A DNA stretch of 64,000 nt from Bolinopsis microptera (GCF_026151205.1 NC_087082.1:6889908-6953907), one strand, 5' to 3'; numbered from the stretch's first letter, positions 20,671-31,941 are shown. Numbers and translations are program-made. The notes: generated by a model not told the origin, from the sequence alone.

Positions 20671-23090
20671 GGGGGGGGGGTGTCACGTCCGTCTATGTCC
20701 GCCTATGTCCTGTCCTTTTTGGATTCTATGAGACAACGGACGTGTTTTTTGGGACATTGGCGGACACGGACGGACATTGGCGGACTCGTACTCTGTTTTA
20801 TAGATCTGGTACATTGTTGGCTCGGAATATTTGTTCAATATAACACATACGGGGTGATGAAGTGATCACTGTGGATTAGTCTACCCAGCGGTCTCCAGTA
20901 CTCTGTCTCTATCGGGTCCTTCAACGTTAAGCTGTTAAGCTGATGTTGTCGTTCTATTGTTTATATTATCTCTATAATAGACGAAATAACGTACGCTCAT
21001 TGGTCAGATATTTAATTGATAAACCAATGGATGCGGCGATCTGAACAGCGAGTCTCTTAACTTTAGGGGGGGGGGGGGGGGGTGTCACGTCCGTCTATGT
21101 CCGCCTATGTCCTGTCCTTTTTGGATTCTATGAGACAACGGACGTGTTTTTTGGGACATTGGCGAACACGGACGGACATTGGCGGACTCGGACGGACATT
21201 GGCGGACTCGGACGGACATTTGTGGACCCGGACGGACATTGGCGGACTCGGACGGACATTGGTGGACATTAGCAGACATTGGTGGACATCTTCTATGTAT
21301 TATAATTTTGTACAAAACAAACGACTTATTTATCACACTAAAGCTATTAATAGCTTTAACTTATATCAAATTATATAGGGACCCAGGAAAAGGCCCCAGG
21401 AGGAGGAGGAGGAGGACTGTTGAGGACTGATGAGGAGGACTGAGGACGAGGAAGAGGAGTAGGAGGAGGACTGAGGAGGGAAGGAGGAAGAGGACTGGGG
21501 AGGATCAGGAAGACCCAGGAGGAGGACCCAGGAGGACTGAGAAGGAGGAGGACTGAGGAGGATGGCTGAGGAGGATGGCTGAGGAGGATGACTGATAGGG
21601 AGGAGGAGGAGGAAGAGGAGGAAGAGGACTGAGGAGGAGGAGGGGAAGGACCCAGGAGGAGAAGGAGGACCCAGGAGGAGAAGGAGGACCCAGGAGGAGG
21701 ACCCAGGAAAAGGCCCTAGGAGGAGGAGGAGGACTGGGGAGGAGGAGGACTGTTGAGGACTGATGAGGAGGATTGAGGACGAGGAGGAGGAGTAGGAGGA
21801 GGACTGAGGATGGGAGGAGGAAGAGGACTGGGGAGGATCAGGAAGACCCAGGAGGAGGACCCAGTAGGAGGAGGAGGAGGAGGACCCAGGAGGAGGAGGA
21901 GGACTGAGGAGGACTGAGGAGGAGGACTGACGATGACTGAGAAGGAGGAGGACTGAGGAGGACTGAGGAGGATGGCTGAGGAGGATGGCTGAGGAGGATG
22001 ACTGAGGAGGATGACTGAGAGGGAGGAGGAGGAGGAGACTCAGGAGGAGGACTCAGGAGGAAGAGGAGGAGGAGGACTCAGGAGGAGGACTTAGGAGAAA
22101 TGAGAAGAGGACTGAGGAGAACTGAGGCGGAGGAGGAGGAGGAGGAGGACTGAATAGGAGGAGAAGGAGGGGGACTGGGAGAGGACTGAGGAGGAGGAGG
22201 ACTGATGAGAAGGATGAGGAGGAGGACTGAGGAGGAGGACTGAGGACCAAGGAGGAAGAGGAGGATGAAGAGGAGGAGGAGGACTCAGGAGGAGGAGGAC
22301 TGAGGAGGACTGAGGAGGATGGCTGAGGAGGATGACTGAGAGGGAAGAGGAGGAGGACTGAGGAGGAGGACTGAATAGGAGGAGGAGGAGGGGGACTGGG
22401 GGAGGACTGAGGAGGAGGATGGAGGACTGAGGAGAAGGATGAGGAGGAGGACTGAGGTGGACTGAGGAGGACTGAAAAGGAGGAGGACTGAGGAGGAGGA
22501 GGAGGAGGAGGACTGAATAGGAGGAGGGGGACTGGGGGAGGACTGAGGAGGAGGATGGAGGACTGAGGAGAAGGATGAGGAGGAGGACTGAGGAGGACTG
22601 AGGAGGACTGAGGAGGAAGAGGAGGAGGATGAAGAGGAGGAGGACCCAGGAGGAGGACCCAGGAGAACTAAAGAGGAGGAGGAGGACTGGGGAGGAGGAG
22701 GACTGTTGAGGACTGATGAGGAGGACTGAGGACGAGGAGGAGGAGTAGGAGGACTGAGGAGGGGAGGAGGAAGAGGACTGAGGAAGATCAGGAAGACCCA
22801 GGAGGAGGAGGTGGAAGAGTAGGAGGAGGTAGCATCTAAATGTTATTTCCATTTTTGTCCGTTTTTGTCCATTTTTGTCCGTTTGTCCGCTCTATTTTTT
22901 GTCCGTTTTGAAAATATAGGGTACCGAACGGACAAAACTACATGATCCCCCTATAACAGCAAAAATTGAACATTTTATTTAGCAATTTAGGTGTCCATTA
23001 ATGTCCGCTAATGTCCGTATATGTCCGTCAATGTCCGTCAATGTCCGTCAATGTCCGCCTATGTCCGCCTATGTCCGTCTCACAGGATCT
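20671..23090. mobile_element. Repeat-rich insertion that splits the LINE
   Basis: The block between the two LINE halves begins with a G run and TGTCACGTCCGTCTATGTCC. A copy of the first 100 bp recurs at 21083 after another G run. It contains arrays of (G)GACATTGGCGGACTCGG, a 1.4-kb GGA-rich tract and a right end built of ATGTCCG repeats (22860-23085). The termini thus share TGTCCG-type repeats. No transposase frame is visible and the superfamily is not identified. It could also be a tandem-repeat expansion inside the LINE. Confidence 0.55.
21385..22830. repeat. 1.4-kb GGA-rich polypurine tract
   Basis: Imperfect (GGA)n interrupted by ACTGA and CCCA motifs, with larger repeated blocks: the GGACTGTTGAGGACTGATGA module occurs at about 21415, 21747 and 22698. 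It is strand-asymmetric and capable of triplex formation. The Pro/Ser/Leu-rich minus-strand frames across it are composition artefacts. Confidence 0.9.
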
Positions 23091-23381
23091 CACAGCTTCG
23101 AACATTTGACGCGTGTCGTCAGTTGATGAAATTTCTTCAGCTAACTGGTCAGCCTTAGCACACTCTAGCTCTTTCAGTCTCTTTTTGATGTCTTTACCGA
23201 GCTTATTTCTCCGTCCTCGCAGTACAGAGCTATCACAGGGCTTGTTGGTGCTTGCCAGGGCAAGGCGTATATCGTGTCGTTCTGCGACTAGGGCAACAAC
23301 AGTAGGGTCATTAGAGAAGAAGCACTTATTCTTAGCCTTCCTATAGCCTAGGGTCTCAGCAGCTGACTTATCGATTACCAA
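23091..23381 (-). pseudogene. Second part of the split LINE (linker before RT)
   Basis: The frame reads NKCFFSNDPTVVALVAERHD, then GRRNKLGKDIKKRLKELE, then STDDTRQMFEAVR. This is the region between endonuclease and reverse transcriptase in LINE ORF2 proteins. Orientation and order agree with the RT remnant at 19184-20670. The endonuclease domain is missing, so the copy is 5' truncated near 23381. Confidence 0.7.
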
Positions 23382-23850
23382 ACATTAATTATTTTCTAAT
23401 GACCAATGTATATTTATAAAACGCTCCATATATGCCAAACTAAAATTCGATAATGAACTTCATATTAGTGCTGCGTGCTGATAAATATCCTGGGAATCAA
23501 TCAACCCAATTGTGGCGTGGCGGTAACATATTTTCGTGTTCGGCCGGTTTTAGGCTTGAGTTTGTGCTCCAATAGTGGTAAATCTGGTGCTAGTAAAGCT
23601 CTTACAGGCAACTGGCTCCTTTTTCCAACTGCTTTTGGTTTAAGCGCTGACTCATATCTGGAACTGGAACGGGTATGATTGTAATATCCTACGAAGTCAG
23701 CATGCTAAATTATTTCGCAAAATCTCGTTTTTCTTAACAATATTTAGAGTTTATGGTTTAGGCGCGGTGCACCACTAACTTTTCCATTTTCGGGGCGTTG
23801 TTTGTTGTTGCTTGTTGCTACACGCTATATGGAACAGTCGAACTATAAGA
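23382..23850. other. Spacer between two LINE remnants
   Basis: No recognisable feature; moderately AT-rich, with no terminal repeats found. Confidence 0.4.
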
Positions 23851-23854
23851 ACGC

Positions 23855-24312
23855 CCACCAAGATCCGTATCTACAAGGCTGCTGTTATTACTATTCTGTT
23901 ATATGGAGCTGAAGTCTGAAACACAACAAAGAAGCAGATGAAACGATTTAAGGTATTCTATCTGACCTCCCTGATATGAGATGAATCTTGAAGATAAAGT
24001 GGTTCTTCCATGTCTCCAATGAAGAATTTCTGAGGCGTGCTGGAATTAAGTCTATCGAAACTTTCATTGGTTCGGCTAGACTAAGGTAGTTCGGTACGGA
24101 CATGTTGTCAGAATGCCAGAGACACGGTTTTCCATTTTTTTAAACTGGATTGGAAACCAAACTATGGAAAGAGACTGAGAGGACGACCCCGCAAATAAAA
24201 AGCTGGATAGCCTGTGTACTTGAGGATGCGGCTGATTTTACAGGTGCCGATTACATCAGCAGAGACGCAGTAAAACAGTTAGCTCTAAAATGAGTGGAAT
24301 GGAGGAACATGT
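23855..24312 (+). pseudogene. Second, unrelated LINE remnant (RT C-terminus)
   Basis: Across several frameshifts and stops the plus strand reads TKIRIYKAAVITILLYGAE, a YGHVVRMPE block, an RGRPR-type basic stretch and a final ISRDAVKQLA-like end. This is the usual C-terminal order of jockey/I-type LINE ORF2 proteins. It lies on the opposite strand to the neighbouring LINE and is clearly a different family. It is inactive. Confidence 0.65.
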
Positions 24313-24439
24313 TACGCCGTAGAAGAGATGTGTGATGCAGGCCACTCCAACGACTAGGAGGAGACCTTTTCATGTAGCATGTAGTATGTATGTTAATTGA
24401 CGATGTCAATTCATCGCAGCTTGGTGAGGCCCAGTAGCG

Positions 24440-25140
24440 CATTTCTGATCTCGCCGATCTAGCGAGGTTGCGAGAAGCATAATTGAGTGCGCGGCGCGGC
24501 CCAGTAACGTGCATTGCGCTACAAGTATGTATGTTCTGCCAATCGAAATATTTTTGGTTATATTGACTGTTGATATTTTTAAAATTTGATAACATTTATT
24601 CTTGTATTTCAAAAATGATGTTGAGTTTTTAAAATGACAAAAAATTATAACTATTTCCGGTTGCCAGTGTGTTCAAGGTTTAAAAATTTGTAAATATTTT
24701 TTCTTAAAATCTTGTGATATAAGTACTAAAAGTTTCGTCTCCATGATATGAGCTGATTACGATGCCATAACAATCATTCCGTAATAACAAAAACTGTGAA
24801 AGTTATAGGACAAAAAATTTTAAAAAAATTGCGCGAAAAAAGGACGCGCAGCTAACGAGCGCCGTGCAGCATTTTTAGCAAAAATTACTACACAGTGGAA
24901 TTATTTTATTCACATTTTAAAAACAACTTTTGTGACCAAATTTATCGAAATCGGAGAAAAAAATTCTGTGGTTATAGCGCAATGCATTTCACTTAACCAT
25001 GTGCTTTTGCGCCACTTCGGGCGCGCTAAGGCAGGCGCGTGCTACTGCAAGCGCAAGGGCTCTGGATAGAGCAACGATGCACTACTGGGTCGCGCCGCGC
25101 ATTTTCTCGCAACCACCGTATGCAGATCGGCGAAATGCGA
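24440..25140. repeat. Element with about 75-bp imperfect inverted termini
   Basis: The sequence at 24443-24516 (GCCGATCT...GGTTGCGAGAA...GCGCGGCGCGGCCCAGTAAC) recurs in reverse complement at 25068-25135 (ACTACTGGGTCGCGCCGCGC...TTCTCGCAACC...AGATCGGC). The interior is AT-rich and non-coding. Both arms contain a GCGCGGCCCAGTAA-type core, also found at the end of the 80-bp MITE family. It is probably a non-autonomous foldback or TIR element. Confidence 0.55.
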
Positions 25141-25696
25141 AAGATTGACATCGTGAATCAAATTCTGTGGCAACTCGTTTATTACATTGACTGTAATTTG
25201 ACGCACGCTGCAACCTCCTTTAAATCACACGCACGGCCGGCTTAACCAAATTGTTAAATAATGGTCTGGCCCGGCGCGCGCTACTTCGTAGCACTTGCCA
25301 TCGAGAAGAAAGCGGCGCGCGCTACTTCGAAGAAATTTAGACGAGTAACATCCATCAAGCAGCCGGCCGGCGTGCAAGCTTCGCGTGCACAAAAGGTATA
25401 CAACGTGTAGCAAGCTATGACCAGAGCCTTTTTAGGATAACTCCAAACTCCAAACTCAAAATCTACAATGTCCCCAATTTTCCGCTTGGGGAGGAAACGT
25501 TATTAGTTATTGTTACAAGGCGGATATTTTGCAAAAAACCAGATGTTTCTAATTATTTTACTTTCAGAGACTTTAGCCAGTAAGGTTTTCTGGGTGCTAA
25601 GTTGGCTGCATTATAGTTTGTAGCTCCGCGCTACGATTTCTTATATCACGTCGTTGGTCGTGACCCACACGGTCGTTTCACTATGTAGAGTTTCTA
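25141..25696. other. GC-rich repetitive spacer
   Basis: It contains two GGCGCGCGCTACTTCG motifs 47 bp apart (around 25274 and 25313) and a CAGCCGGCCGGCG block. No gene was recognised. Confidence 0.4.
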
Positions 25697-25704
25697 CGAT
25701 ACAG

Positions 25705-25785
25705 TTACCTGAGGACCCCAGGCTATTATGTTCATTAACATAAATAAAGATTTGGCGGAATGACAGGCTGAGCGCGGCCCAGTAA
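25705..25785. mobile_element. 81-bp MITE, same family as 4546-4625
   Basis: TTACCTGAGGACCCCAGG at one end and GCGCGGCCCAGTAA at the other, bracketed by the exact 8-bp duplication CGATACAG (25697-25704 and 25786-25793). It differs from the 4546 copy at only a few positions. Confidence 0.85.
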
Positions 25786-26116
25786 CGATACAGGGGGGCG
25801 CGCACTCGTGCGCGGCGGGTCATACAACGTATGACTTACGATTTCGCACTGATCTTCCAAGCATATAAACAATCTGCGCAGCTATGTTTTATACAATTCG
25901 CCGCGCACTAACGCACTTGTATTGTGCGCAATCTTCCGAATGTAGGTACTAAAGACCGAAAAAAATATGTTAGGCTCATAATGATCAGGGTAGCATGAAC
26001 CTTGGAAAAATTTCCAGGAATCCACTTTCACAAGCATTCCTTAACCCACTCGTCTGCTGACGTAACAAAAACTTAGCCAAAAACTTCCCAACTTCCCTAA
26101 AACTTAAACATAAACA

Positions 26117-26694
26117 AGAAATGCGGCCGCTTTTCTTTTGTGGATGGCCGCTCAATTTCCCGATCCGGGATGAAGTATTTTATCATATTCCATACCACCT
26201 GGGGACCCCAGTCTTTGCTGTTTATAAGCATCCAGATATGGCGGAGTGACAGGCCGAGCGCCGCCGAGTTGATATAATTCTATATTAAATTTGAAAATCG
26301 TGTATATTTCTATGTAACCATATGTTTATTGTTTATGCAGCCTGACACGGATCTGTGCAAAATAGTAATACTAACTCAAAATAATAATACTCTATATACA
26401 ATGCTATCAATTAGTCCCTAGCGGGATGCGTACATGGTGAAATTAACAATGTACTTGAACATTTCAGCACCGCGCGCCAACAATTGTTTAATTCAGATGA
26501 TCGCGCAAAATAACTTTGCGCAGGCAGACACGTGGGCGATAACTAGACTGGGGGCGAGGGCACGTACGCACGCACGCATGCACGCTCGCAGGCACGGTCG
26601 CAAAGCTACCATATACAAAAAAAAACCTCGATCGCTAACCCTTGTCCTTGACTCTTTTGTGCCTTCGGCACTTTGAGTCATGGATCGGGAAAAA
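26117..26694. mobile_element. Non-autonomous repeat, copy 1
   Basis: The segment from AACAAGAAATGCGGCCGC to TCATGGATCGGGAAAAAATT is repeated in direct orientation at 30953-31513. Near each end are inverted motifs TTTCCCGATCC / GGATCGGGAAA. It contains a degenerate copy of the 80-bp MITE (26202-26275), present in both copies, so that insertion predates amplification. The open frames in it are chance. Confidence 0.7.
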
Positions 26695-27405
26695 ATTATT
26701 TATGACGTAACATCAAAAACATGTGAAAGAAAGTATATTTAAAAATTTCCTGCAAAAAAAATGTACCTAGTAATTTCATTATTAATGCATTCTATCAGAT
26801 GGTAAATTATACTTATATCAATACTCGAAAAAGAACAAAAGAGGGTGAAACTTGGAAAATTAATAACTCCTCAAGAGCTGGATCGCTATTCCTGAACCTC
26901 ATCGAAATTGAGGCTTTTAAGTTAAATATTTGGCTTTAGAGTTTAGACAATGTAATTTGCAGTTAAACACTTATTATACACAGTACACACGCACAGTATT
27001 GTTCCTCCGCCCTGTGGAGTGTGGACCACATAGAGTCTAGCTCTAAGCTCATATAACATCTGAACAGTGAACTGCTGTTATTTAAAATATATGGTGCTCA
27101 AACTAACAGTTGTACTGAAGCTTTAGTTTGGAGATCACTTTTAGTAAATGTTTAGAACATTAAGTTTCGTAGTTTAATAGCTTTATGTAGCTTTATAAGT
27201 ATCAGCATTATCCGAATACCTTGTTTACATTAAGTTGAACCTGTTTCAAATTTGATAACCACATTTGCTTGTTTTCTATTTTCTGGGTTACTACCATCAC
27301 TTTTTATAAACTTGTTTCTGCCTGATGTCAGATGTAAACAAAGCGAAAAGCTCTTCAAATAAACACTGACATTTAGTTTTGTACAGTCCTTGACTTGTTA
27401 GTGAA
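26695..27405. other. Upstream region of the zinc-finger gene
   Basis: AT-rich region containing the presumed promoter and 5' UTR of the gene starting at 27406. No TATA box at a convincing distance was identified. Confidence 0.4.
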
Positions 27406-29505
27406 ATGGAGCAGCAAAATGTTCCAGACTTTAAAGATGAGATGAAGATAGAAGAAGAAAGTTTTTCACCGGAATTGATCAAGACAGAGATTAAGAAGGA
27501 GGAAGATAATTTTATTATTAAATCAGAAGTGTATTCGAATGCAGTTTCTCAGTTGGATTGTCCCAACCAGGAGTCAGCAATAGCTTGCCACCAGTGGGTT
27601 AATACCAGTGAAAATGCTTACATTCGCTCCGAATTTTCCTACAATGCAAACCAAAAAACAGCTTTAGTTTTACATCAGCAAACTCATACCAGTGAAAAAC
27701 AAAAACCATATAAATGCTCTGAATGTTCCTTTAGTACTGGCTGGAAATCAACCCTGGTTCGACATCAGATGATTCATATCGGCGAAAAACCGTATAAATG
27801 CTCTGAATGTTCCTACAGTTCAAGCCTAAAATCAAACCTGCTTAATCATCAGATGACTCATACCGGTGAAAAACCATATAAATGCTCTGAATGTTCCTAC
27901 AGTTCAAGCCGAAAAAGAAACTTAGTTCGCCATCAGATGACTCATACCGGTGAAAAACCGTATAAATGCTCTGAATGTTCCTTTAGTACTGACTGGAAAT
28001 CAACCCTGATTCAACATCAGATGACTCATACCGGTCAAAAACCGTATAAATGCTCCGAATGTTCCTACAGTTCAAGCCTAAAATCAAACCTGCTTAACCA
28101 TCAGATGACTCATACCGGTGAAAAACCGTATAAATGCTCTGAATGTTCCTTCAGTTCAAGCCGAAAATCAAACCTGCTTAACCATCAGATGACTCATACC
28201 GGTGAAAAACCGTATAAATGCTCTGAATGTTCCTACAGTTCAAGCCAAAAATCAGACCTAGTTAACCATCGGATGACTCATACCGGTGAAAAACCGTATA
28301 AATGCACCGAATGTTCCTACAGTTCAAGCCAAAAATCAGACCTAGTTAACCATCGGATGACTCATACCGGTGAAAAACCGTATAAATGCTCTGAATGTTC
28401 CTACAGTTCAATCAAAAATTCACTCTTAGTTCGCCATCAGATGACTCATACCGGTGAAAAACCGTATAAATGCTCCGAATGTTCCTACAGTTCAATCCGA
28501 AAATCAGACCTAAGTAAACATCAGATGACTCATACCGGTGAAAAACCATATAAATGCACCGAATGTTCCTACAGTTCAATCCAAAAATCAGACCTAGTTA
28601 ACCATCAGCGGAATCATACCGGTGAAAAACCGTATAAATGCTCTGAATGTTCCTACAGTTCAATCCGAAAATCAGACCTAAGTAAACATCAGATGACTCA
28701 TACTGGCGAAAAACCATATAAATGCACCGAACGTTCCTACAGTTCAATCAAAAATTCACTCTTAGTTCGCCATCAGATGACTCATACCGGTGAAAAACCG
28801 TATAAATGCTCCGAATGTTCCTACAGTTCAATCCGAAAATCAGACCTAAGTAAACATCAGATGACTCATACCGGTGAAAAACCATATAAATGCACCGAAT
28901 GTTCCTACAGTTCAATCCAAAAATCAGACCTAGTTAACCATCAGCGGAATCATACCGGTGAAAAACCGTATAAATGCTCTGAATGTTCCTACAGTTCAAT
29001 CCGAAAATCAGACCTAAGTAAACATCAGATGACTCATACTGGCGAAAAACCATATAAATGCACCGAACGTTCCTACAGTTCAATCAAAAATTCACTCATA
29101 GTTAGCCATCAGATGACTCATACTGGCGAAAAACTGTATCAGCGGAATAACTCAAATTTTTTTCATGAAAACGGTCAGGCTTCGACTTTCTGTCAAAAAG
29201 ATAGTGTTCGAGGACCCATTTTTGTTAAGCCTCTACCTTTCGTGAAGCCTCTCACATTTGTAAAGCCTCTATACTTCGATGACCCCTTTCTTTCCAGTTC
29301 CAGCTTACCTCCCAGTTCCTTCTCAAGTTACCAACCAGCATCTCACAAGTCTCACCCTGCAGCTCCTCTCACCTTCTCACCTGGTGAATCTGTTTTCACA
29401 CCTGCTCCCACTGTCCCACCTACCTTATACTCTACAACATTTCCTTCCCCTCTCATATTTCCTGCCAGTTCAGCGACCCTGGGGCGTTTATCAAAATTTA
29501 TGTGA
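27406..29505 (+). CDS. C2H2 zinc-finger protein, 699 aa, 17 tandem near-identical fingers
   Basis: The N-terminus (about 1-60) is acidic with IKTE and IKSE motifs, which fit SUMO-acceptor consensus. A pair of decayed fingers follows, then 17 fingers of 28 residues with the consensus YKCSECSYSSxxKSxLxxHQ and TGEKP linkers. Fifteen keep all four ligands. Two (the 13th and 17th, KCTERSYSS) have Cys-to-Arg in the second ligand. Fingers 10-13 and 14-17 are a four-finger block duplication that carries the same lesion. The C-terminal 120 residues are Pro/Ser/Phe-rich (VKPLPFVKPL, PSSFSSYQP) and may be an effector region. The single-exon frame starts at ATG 27406. Near-identity of fingers at the DNA level points to recent expansion or gene conversion. 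It is presumably nuclear and DNA-binding, perhaps a transposon-controlling family; the target is unknown. Confidence 0.85.
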   Translation: MEQQNVPDFKDEMKIEEESFSPELIKTEIKKEEDNFIIKSEVYSNAVSQLDCPNQESAIACHQWVNTSENAYIRSEFSYNANQKTALVLHQQTHTSEKQKPYKCSECSFSTGWKSTLVRHQMIHIGEKPYKCSECSYSSSLKSNLLNHQMTHTGEKPYKCSECSYSSSRKRNLVRHQMTHTGEKPYKCSECSFSTDWKSTLIQHQMTHTGQKPYKCSECSYSSSLKSNLLNHQMTHTGEKPYKCSECSFSSSRKSNLLNHQMTHTGEKPYKCSECSYSSSQKSDLVNHRMTHTGEKPYKCTECSYSSSQKSDLVNHRMTHTGEKPYKCSECSYSSIKNSLLVRHQMTHTGEKPYKCSECSYSSIRKSDLSKHQMTHTGEKPYKCTECSYSSIQKSDLVNHQRNHTGEKPYKCSECSYSSIRKSDLSKHQMTHTGEKPYKCTERSYSSIKNSLLVRHQMTHTGEKPYKCSECSYSSIRKSDLSKHQMTHTGEKPYKCTECSYSSIQKSDLVNHQRNHTGEKPYKCSECSYSSIRKSDLSKHQMTHTGEKPYKCTERSYSSIKNSLIVSHQMTHTGEKLYQRNNSNFFHENGQASTFCQKDSVRGPIFVKPLPFVKPLTFVKPLYFDDPFLSSSSLPPSSFSSYQPASHKSHPAAPLTFSPGESVFTPAPTVPPTLYSTTFPSPLIFPASSATLGRLSKFM

Positions 29506-29577
29506 TATGTTATGATGGGGACGAAGTTTCTGGTTCAAATCAAATATCAATTAGCACAATGCTGACTTAAATGGTTT

Positions 29578-29583
29578 AATAAA
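29578..29583 (+). terminator. Polyadenylation signal AATAAA
   Basis: Canonical hexamer about 70 bp after the stop codon of the 17-finger gene. Confidence 0.55.
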
Positions 29584-29879
29584 TCCTAGTAGTTTTACTA
29601 TTACAATGTATATTGGGGGGATTTGGGACAAAGTATAAATTAAAACTGTATGGTTCTATAAAGTTAAGTAATTATAATCAATAATCAGGGAATATTACAA
29701 AATCTATATTAATGTTATTAGAAGTTAGTATAATACTTTATACGTTAATATTTTTGTTTTATTAAGTTTTCGAGCAGGAATCCGTATAACCCTAAAATGG
29801 TGTCAAGACTCAAGAGACTAAAATAAATATTACCTATTTAATTCGCGTTTTTGACACCACTCGGGGGTCCAAATTTTGA

Positions 29880-30315
29880 GATTGGTGTATTTGTGGGAAA
29901 TGTGAAACACTACCTGAAGGGGAAGTTTCCTAAGTTGTCATGTTGCTCTGATATTAGCGTTGTTCGAGACATGATGGAAACAGAAAATCAATGTATAACT
30001 GAACACAGCAAATTTTGCAATTTTATTTTTAATAGAGACGCATTAGAAATGGCCGCATATGGTCACAACACTATTAGTTATCCGGATAAAGATGACCAGG
30101 AGAGTTTCCACCAACTTTTACGCCATACAGCTTATAGATCCTTTCTAAATTTGTTAGAGTTTCATGAACTGGGGAAAAATAATCGGTACAGGCTCCCTGC
30201 GTGTGTAATTCAAGCAATAAGAAGCAAATATCCGAATATTTCAAACAAGTACGTGGGTTTTAAAGAAAGCGAATTTTCACCTCAATCCATCTGTAATACG
30301 CTTCAACAATTCTAG
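29880..30315 (+). pseudogene. P2X7 C-terminal (ballast) domain-like fragment
   Basis: The frame contains CITEHSKFCNFIFNRDALEM, then a RHTAYRSFLNLLEF block, then RLPACVIQAIRSKYP and YVGFKE. These match in order the cytoplasmic ballast domain of P2X7 receptors and the many invertebrate proteins carrying it (CITEHxxFxxVCLxxxVLExA, YRxxAYRQFxxW, VLPSCAVxxIRxxFP, YxGF). No in-frame ATG precedes the domain. An acceptor-like TTTTGAG lies at 29873-29879, so it is probably an exon or a 5'-truncated copy. The upstream cysteine-rich part is reduced to one CC. No P2X channel is encoded nearby. In several invertebrates this domain is amplified apart from channels, often beside DNA-binding domains. A link to the zinc-finger gene 370 bp upstream is possible but unproven. 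Confidence 0.6.
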
Positions 30316-30417
30316 TTTCTATGCATTTGTAGTACTTACCCTACTTAGGGATCGTCAATGTCTATTTGTAGTTCAATTCACTTAGATATTCGTATATTAT
30401 GTTTTGTTTTTTATTCA

Positions 30418-30423
30418 AATAAA
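30418..30423 (+). terminator. Polyadenylation signal AATAAA
   Basis: Canonical hexamer about 100 bp after the stop of the P2X7-tail-like frame. This suggests the fragment is a genuine 3' exon. Confidence 0.5.
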
Positions 30424-30456
30424 AGTGTCTACTTGAATCATATACTCGGCTGAAGG

Positions 30457-30483
30457 CAACAACAACAACAACAACAACAACAA
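30457..30483. repeat. (CAA)9 microsatellite
   Basis: Nine uninterrupted CAA triplets. Confidence 0.95.
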
Positions 30484-30952
30484 GGTGATAGCCAAAACTA
30501 TAAGGATTTTGGAGAACTAGGGAAATAGTCATAATTCTAAAATTTGAGTGAGTTACACGTGTTTATTGACAACGATAAACATTTGCAACGTATTACGCTA
30601 TGCAAGCGCGCACTGAGGGACTTTATGACGTCACGAGGCCACCGCCTATGATTGCAATAACACGCGTTACACGTACGCTAGAGAGTTGGTTCTTTCGGCG
30701 ATACGATATTTTACCAGTTTGTCACAGCTGATTTAAATCTTAGCCAAATTGGAGACTACAAATTTTTGAGTTAACTGGTCCTTTAAAACTCCTATTTCTT
30801 GGCCAATTTTTATTTTGTCATGCTGATTTGGAGGCCATTAAAGCATTTGACCCAGTCAAAAAGATTTTGGTTGTATATATTTTACGGTTTTTGTGGAATG
30901 TCACGTTAAAGTTGATGCCGTGGTGTCAGTAAATCTAGGTAAACTATAGGTA
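30484..30952. other. Spacer
   Basis: No gene, RNA or repeat recognised. Confidence 0.4.
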
Positions 30953-31513
30953 ACAAGAAATGCGGCCGCTTTTTTGTGCATGGCCGCTCAATTTCCCGAT
31001 CCGTGATGGCGTATTTTATCATATTCTATACAACCTGGGGACCCCAGTTTTTACTGTTTATAAGTATGCAGATATGGCGAAGTGACAGGCTGAGCGCCAC
31101 CAAGTTAATATAATTCCATATTGAATTTGAAAATCGTGTATATTTTTAAAAACCATATGCTTATTGTTTATGCAACCTGACACCCGACACGGATGTGTGC
31201 AAAATAGTATAAGTAACTCAAAATAATTAGTGCCTAGTGGGATATGAACATGGTGAAATTAACAATGTACTTGGTCAGTTCAGCGCCGCGCGCCAACAAT
31301 TATTTAATTCGGATTATTCCGCAAAATAACTTTGCGCAGGTAGTCACGTGGGCGATTAAAGTGTGTGCAGGCAGGTACGGTCGGTCGCACGCTCGCAGGT
31401 ACGGTCGCAAAGCTACCATATACAAAAAAAAAACCTCGTTCGCTAACCCTTGTCCTTGACTCTTTTGTGCCTTCTATTCGGCACTTTGAGTCATGGATCG
31501 GGAAAAAATTAGA
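30953..31513. mobile_element. Non-autonomous repeat, copy 2
   Basis: Direct-orientation copy of 26117-26694 with scattered substitutions and a shorter centre. It also contains the degenerate 80-bp MITE (31032-31105). Subterminal inverted motifs TTTCCCGATCC / GGATCGGGAAA are conserved. Confidence 0.7.
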
Positions 31514-31941
31514 CCACTAGACATGAGTTTAGTTTTACCACTAAACATAAAGTTAACCATTAGACATATACAATATAGTTAACCACTGCACTAGACACCC
31601 CAATCAATGTCTGGAAAACTGCAAACATTCAGAAAACGATACAAAGAGGGCAGAGGCCTTTTTATGAACAAAGGCAATAGATGAGGCTAGGAAATAACAT
31701 AATACGTATGTGATGTCAAATGTGTTAGGCATAAGGTTAGTTAGGTTACCTTTGCGAACACAATATGGACAAAAACTCATGAGGGTAAAGGAAATATTTC
31801 TACGAACCTAGTGATAGTGAAAAATGTATACGAAGGATGCCACAATTCTGACAACATGCCGCCACTTCTAAGTCGCCCACAAAAAGCCACTGAGCTGCAA
31901 GATTTTATTGATTCAAACCTCAGTCTGTCCGATAACCATAA
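31514..31941. other. Spacer before the first inverted repeat
   Basis: AT-rich; nothing recognised apart from short CACTAGAC/CATTAGAC-like reiterations near 31515-31600. Confidence 0.4.

Noticed and set aside
22053-22852. Pro/Ser/Leu-rich proteins on the minus strand
   Set aside because: They are the translation of an imperfect GGA repeat. Every frame is open because of base composition.
24421-24513. Further full copy of the 80-bp MITE
   Set aside because: Only the GCGCGGCCCAGTAA end is shared; the CCTGAGGACCCCAGG hairpin and a target duplication are missing.
26434-26681. Small Arg/His-rich or Cys/Ala-rich proteins
   Set aside because: These frames lie within a non-autonomous repeat, are not conserved in the second copy at 30953-31513, and stem from a CGCACGCA-type run.
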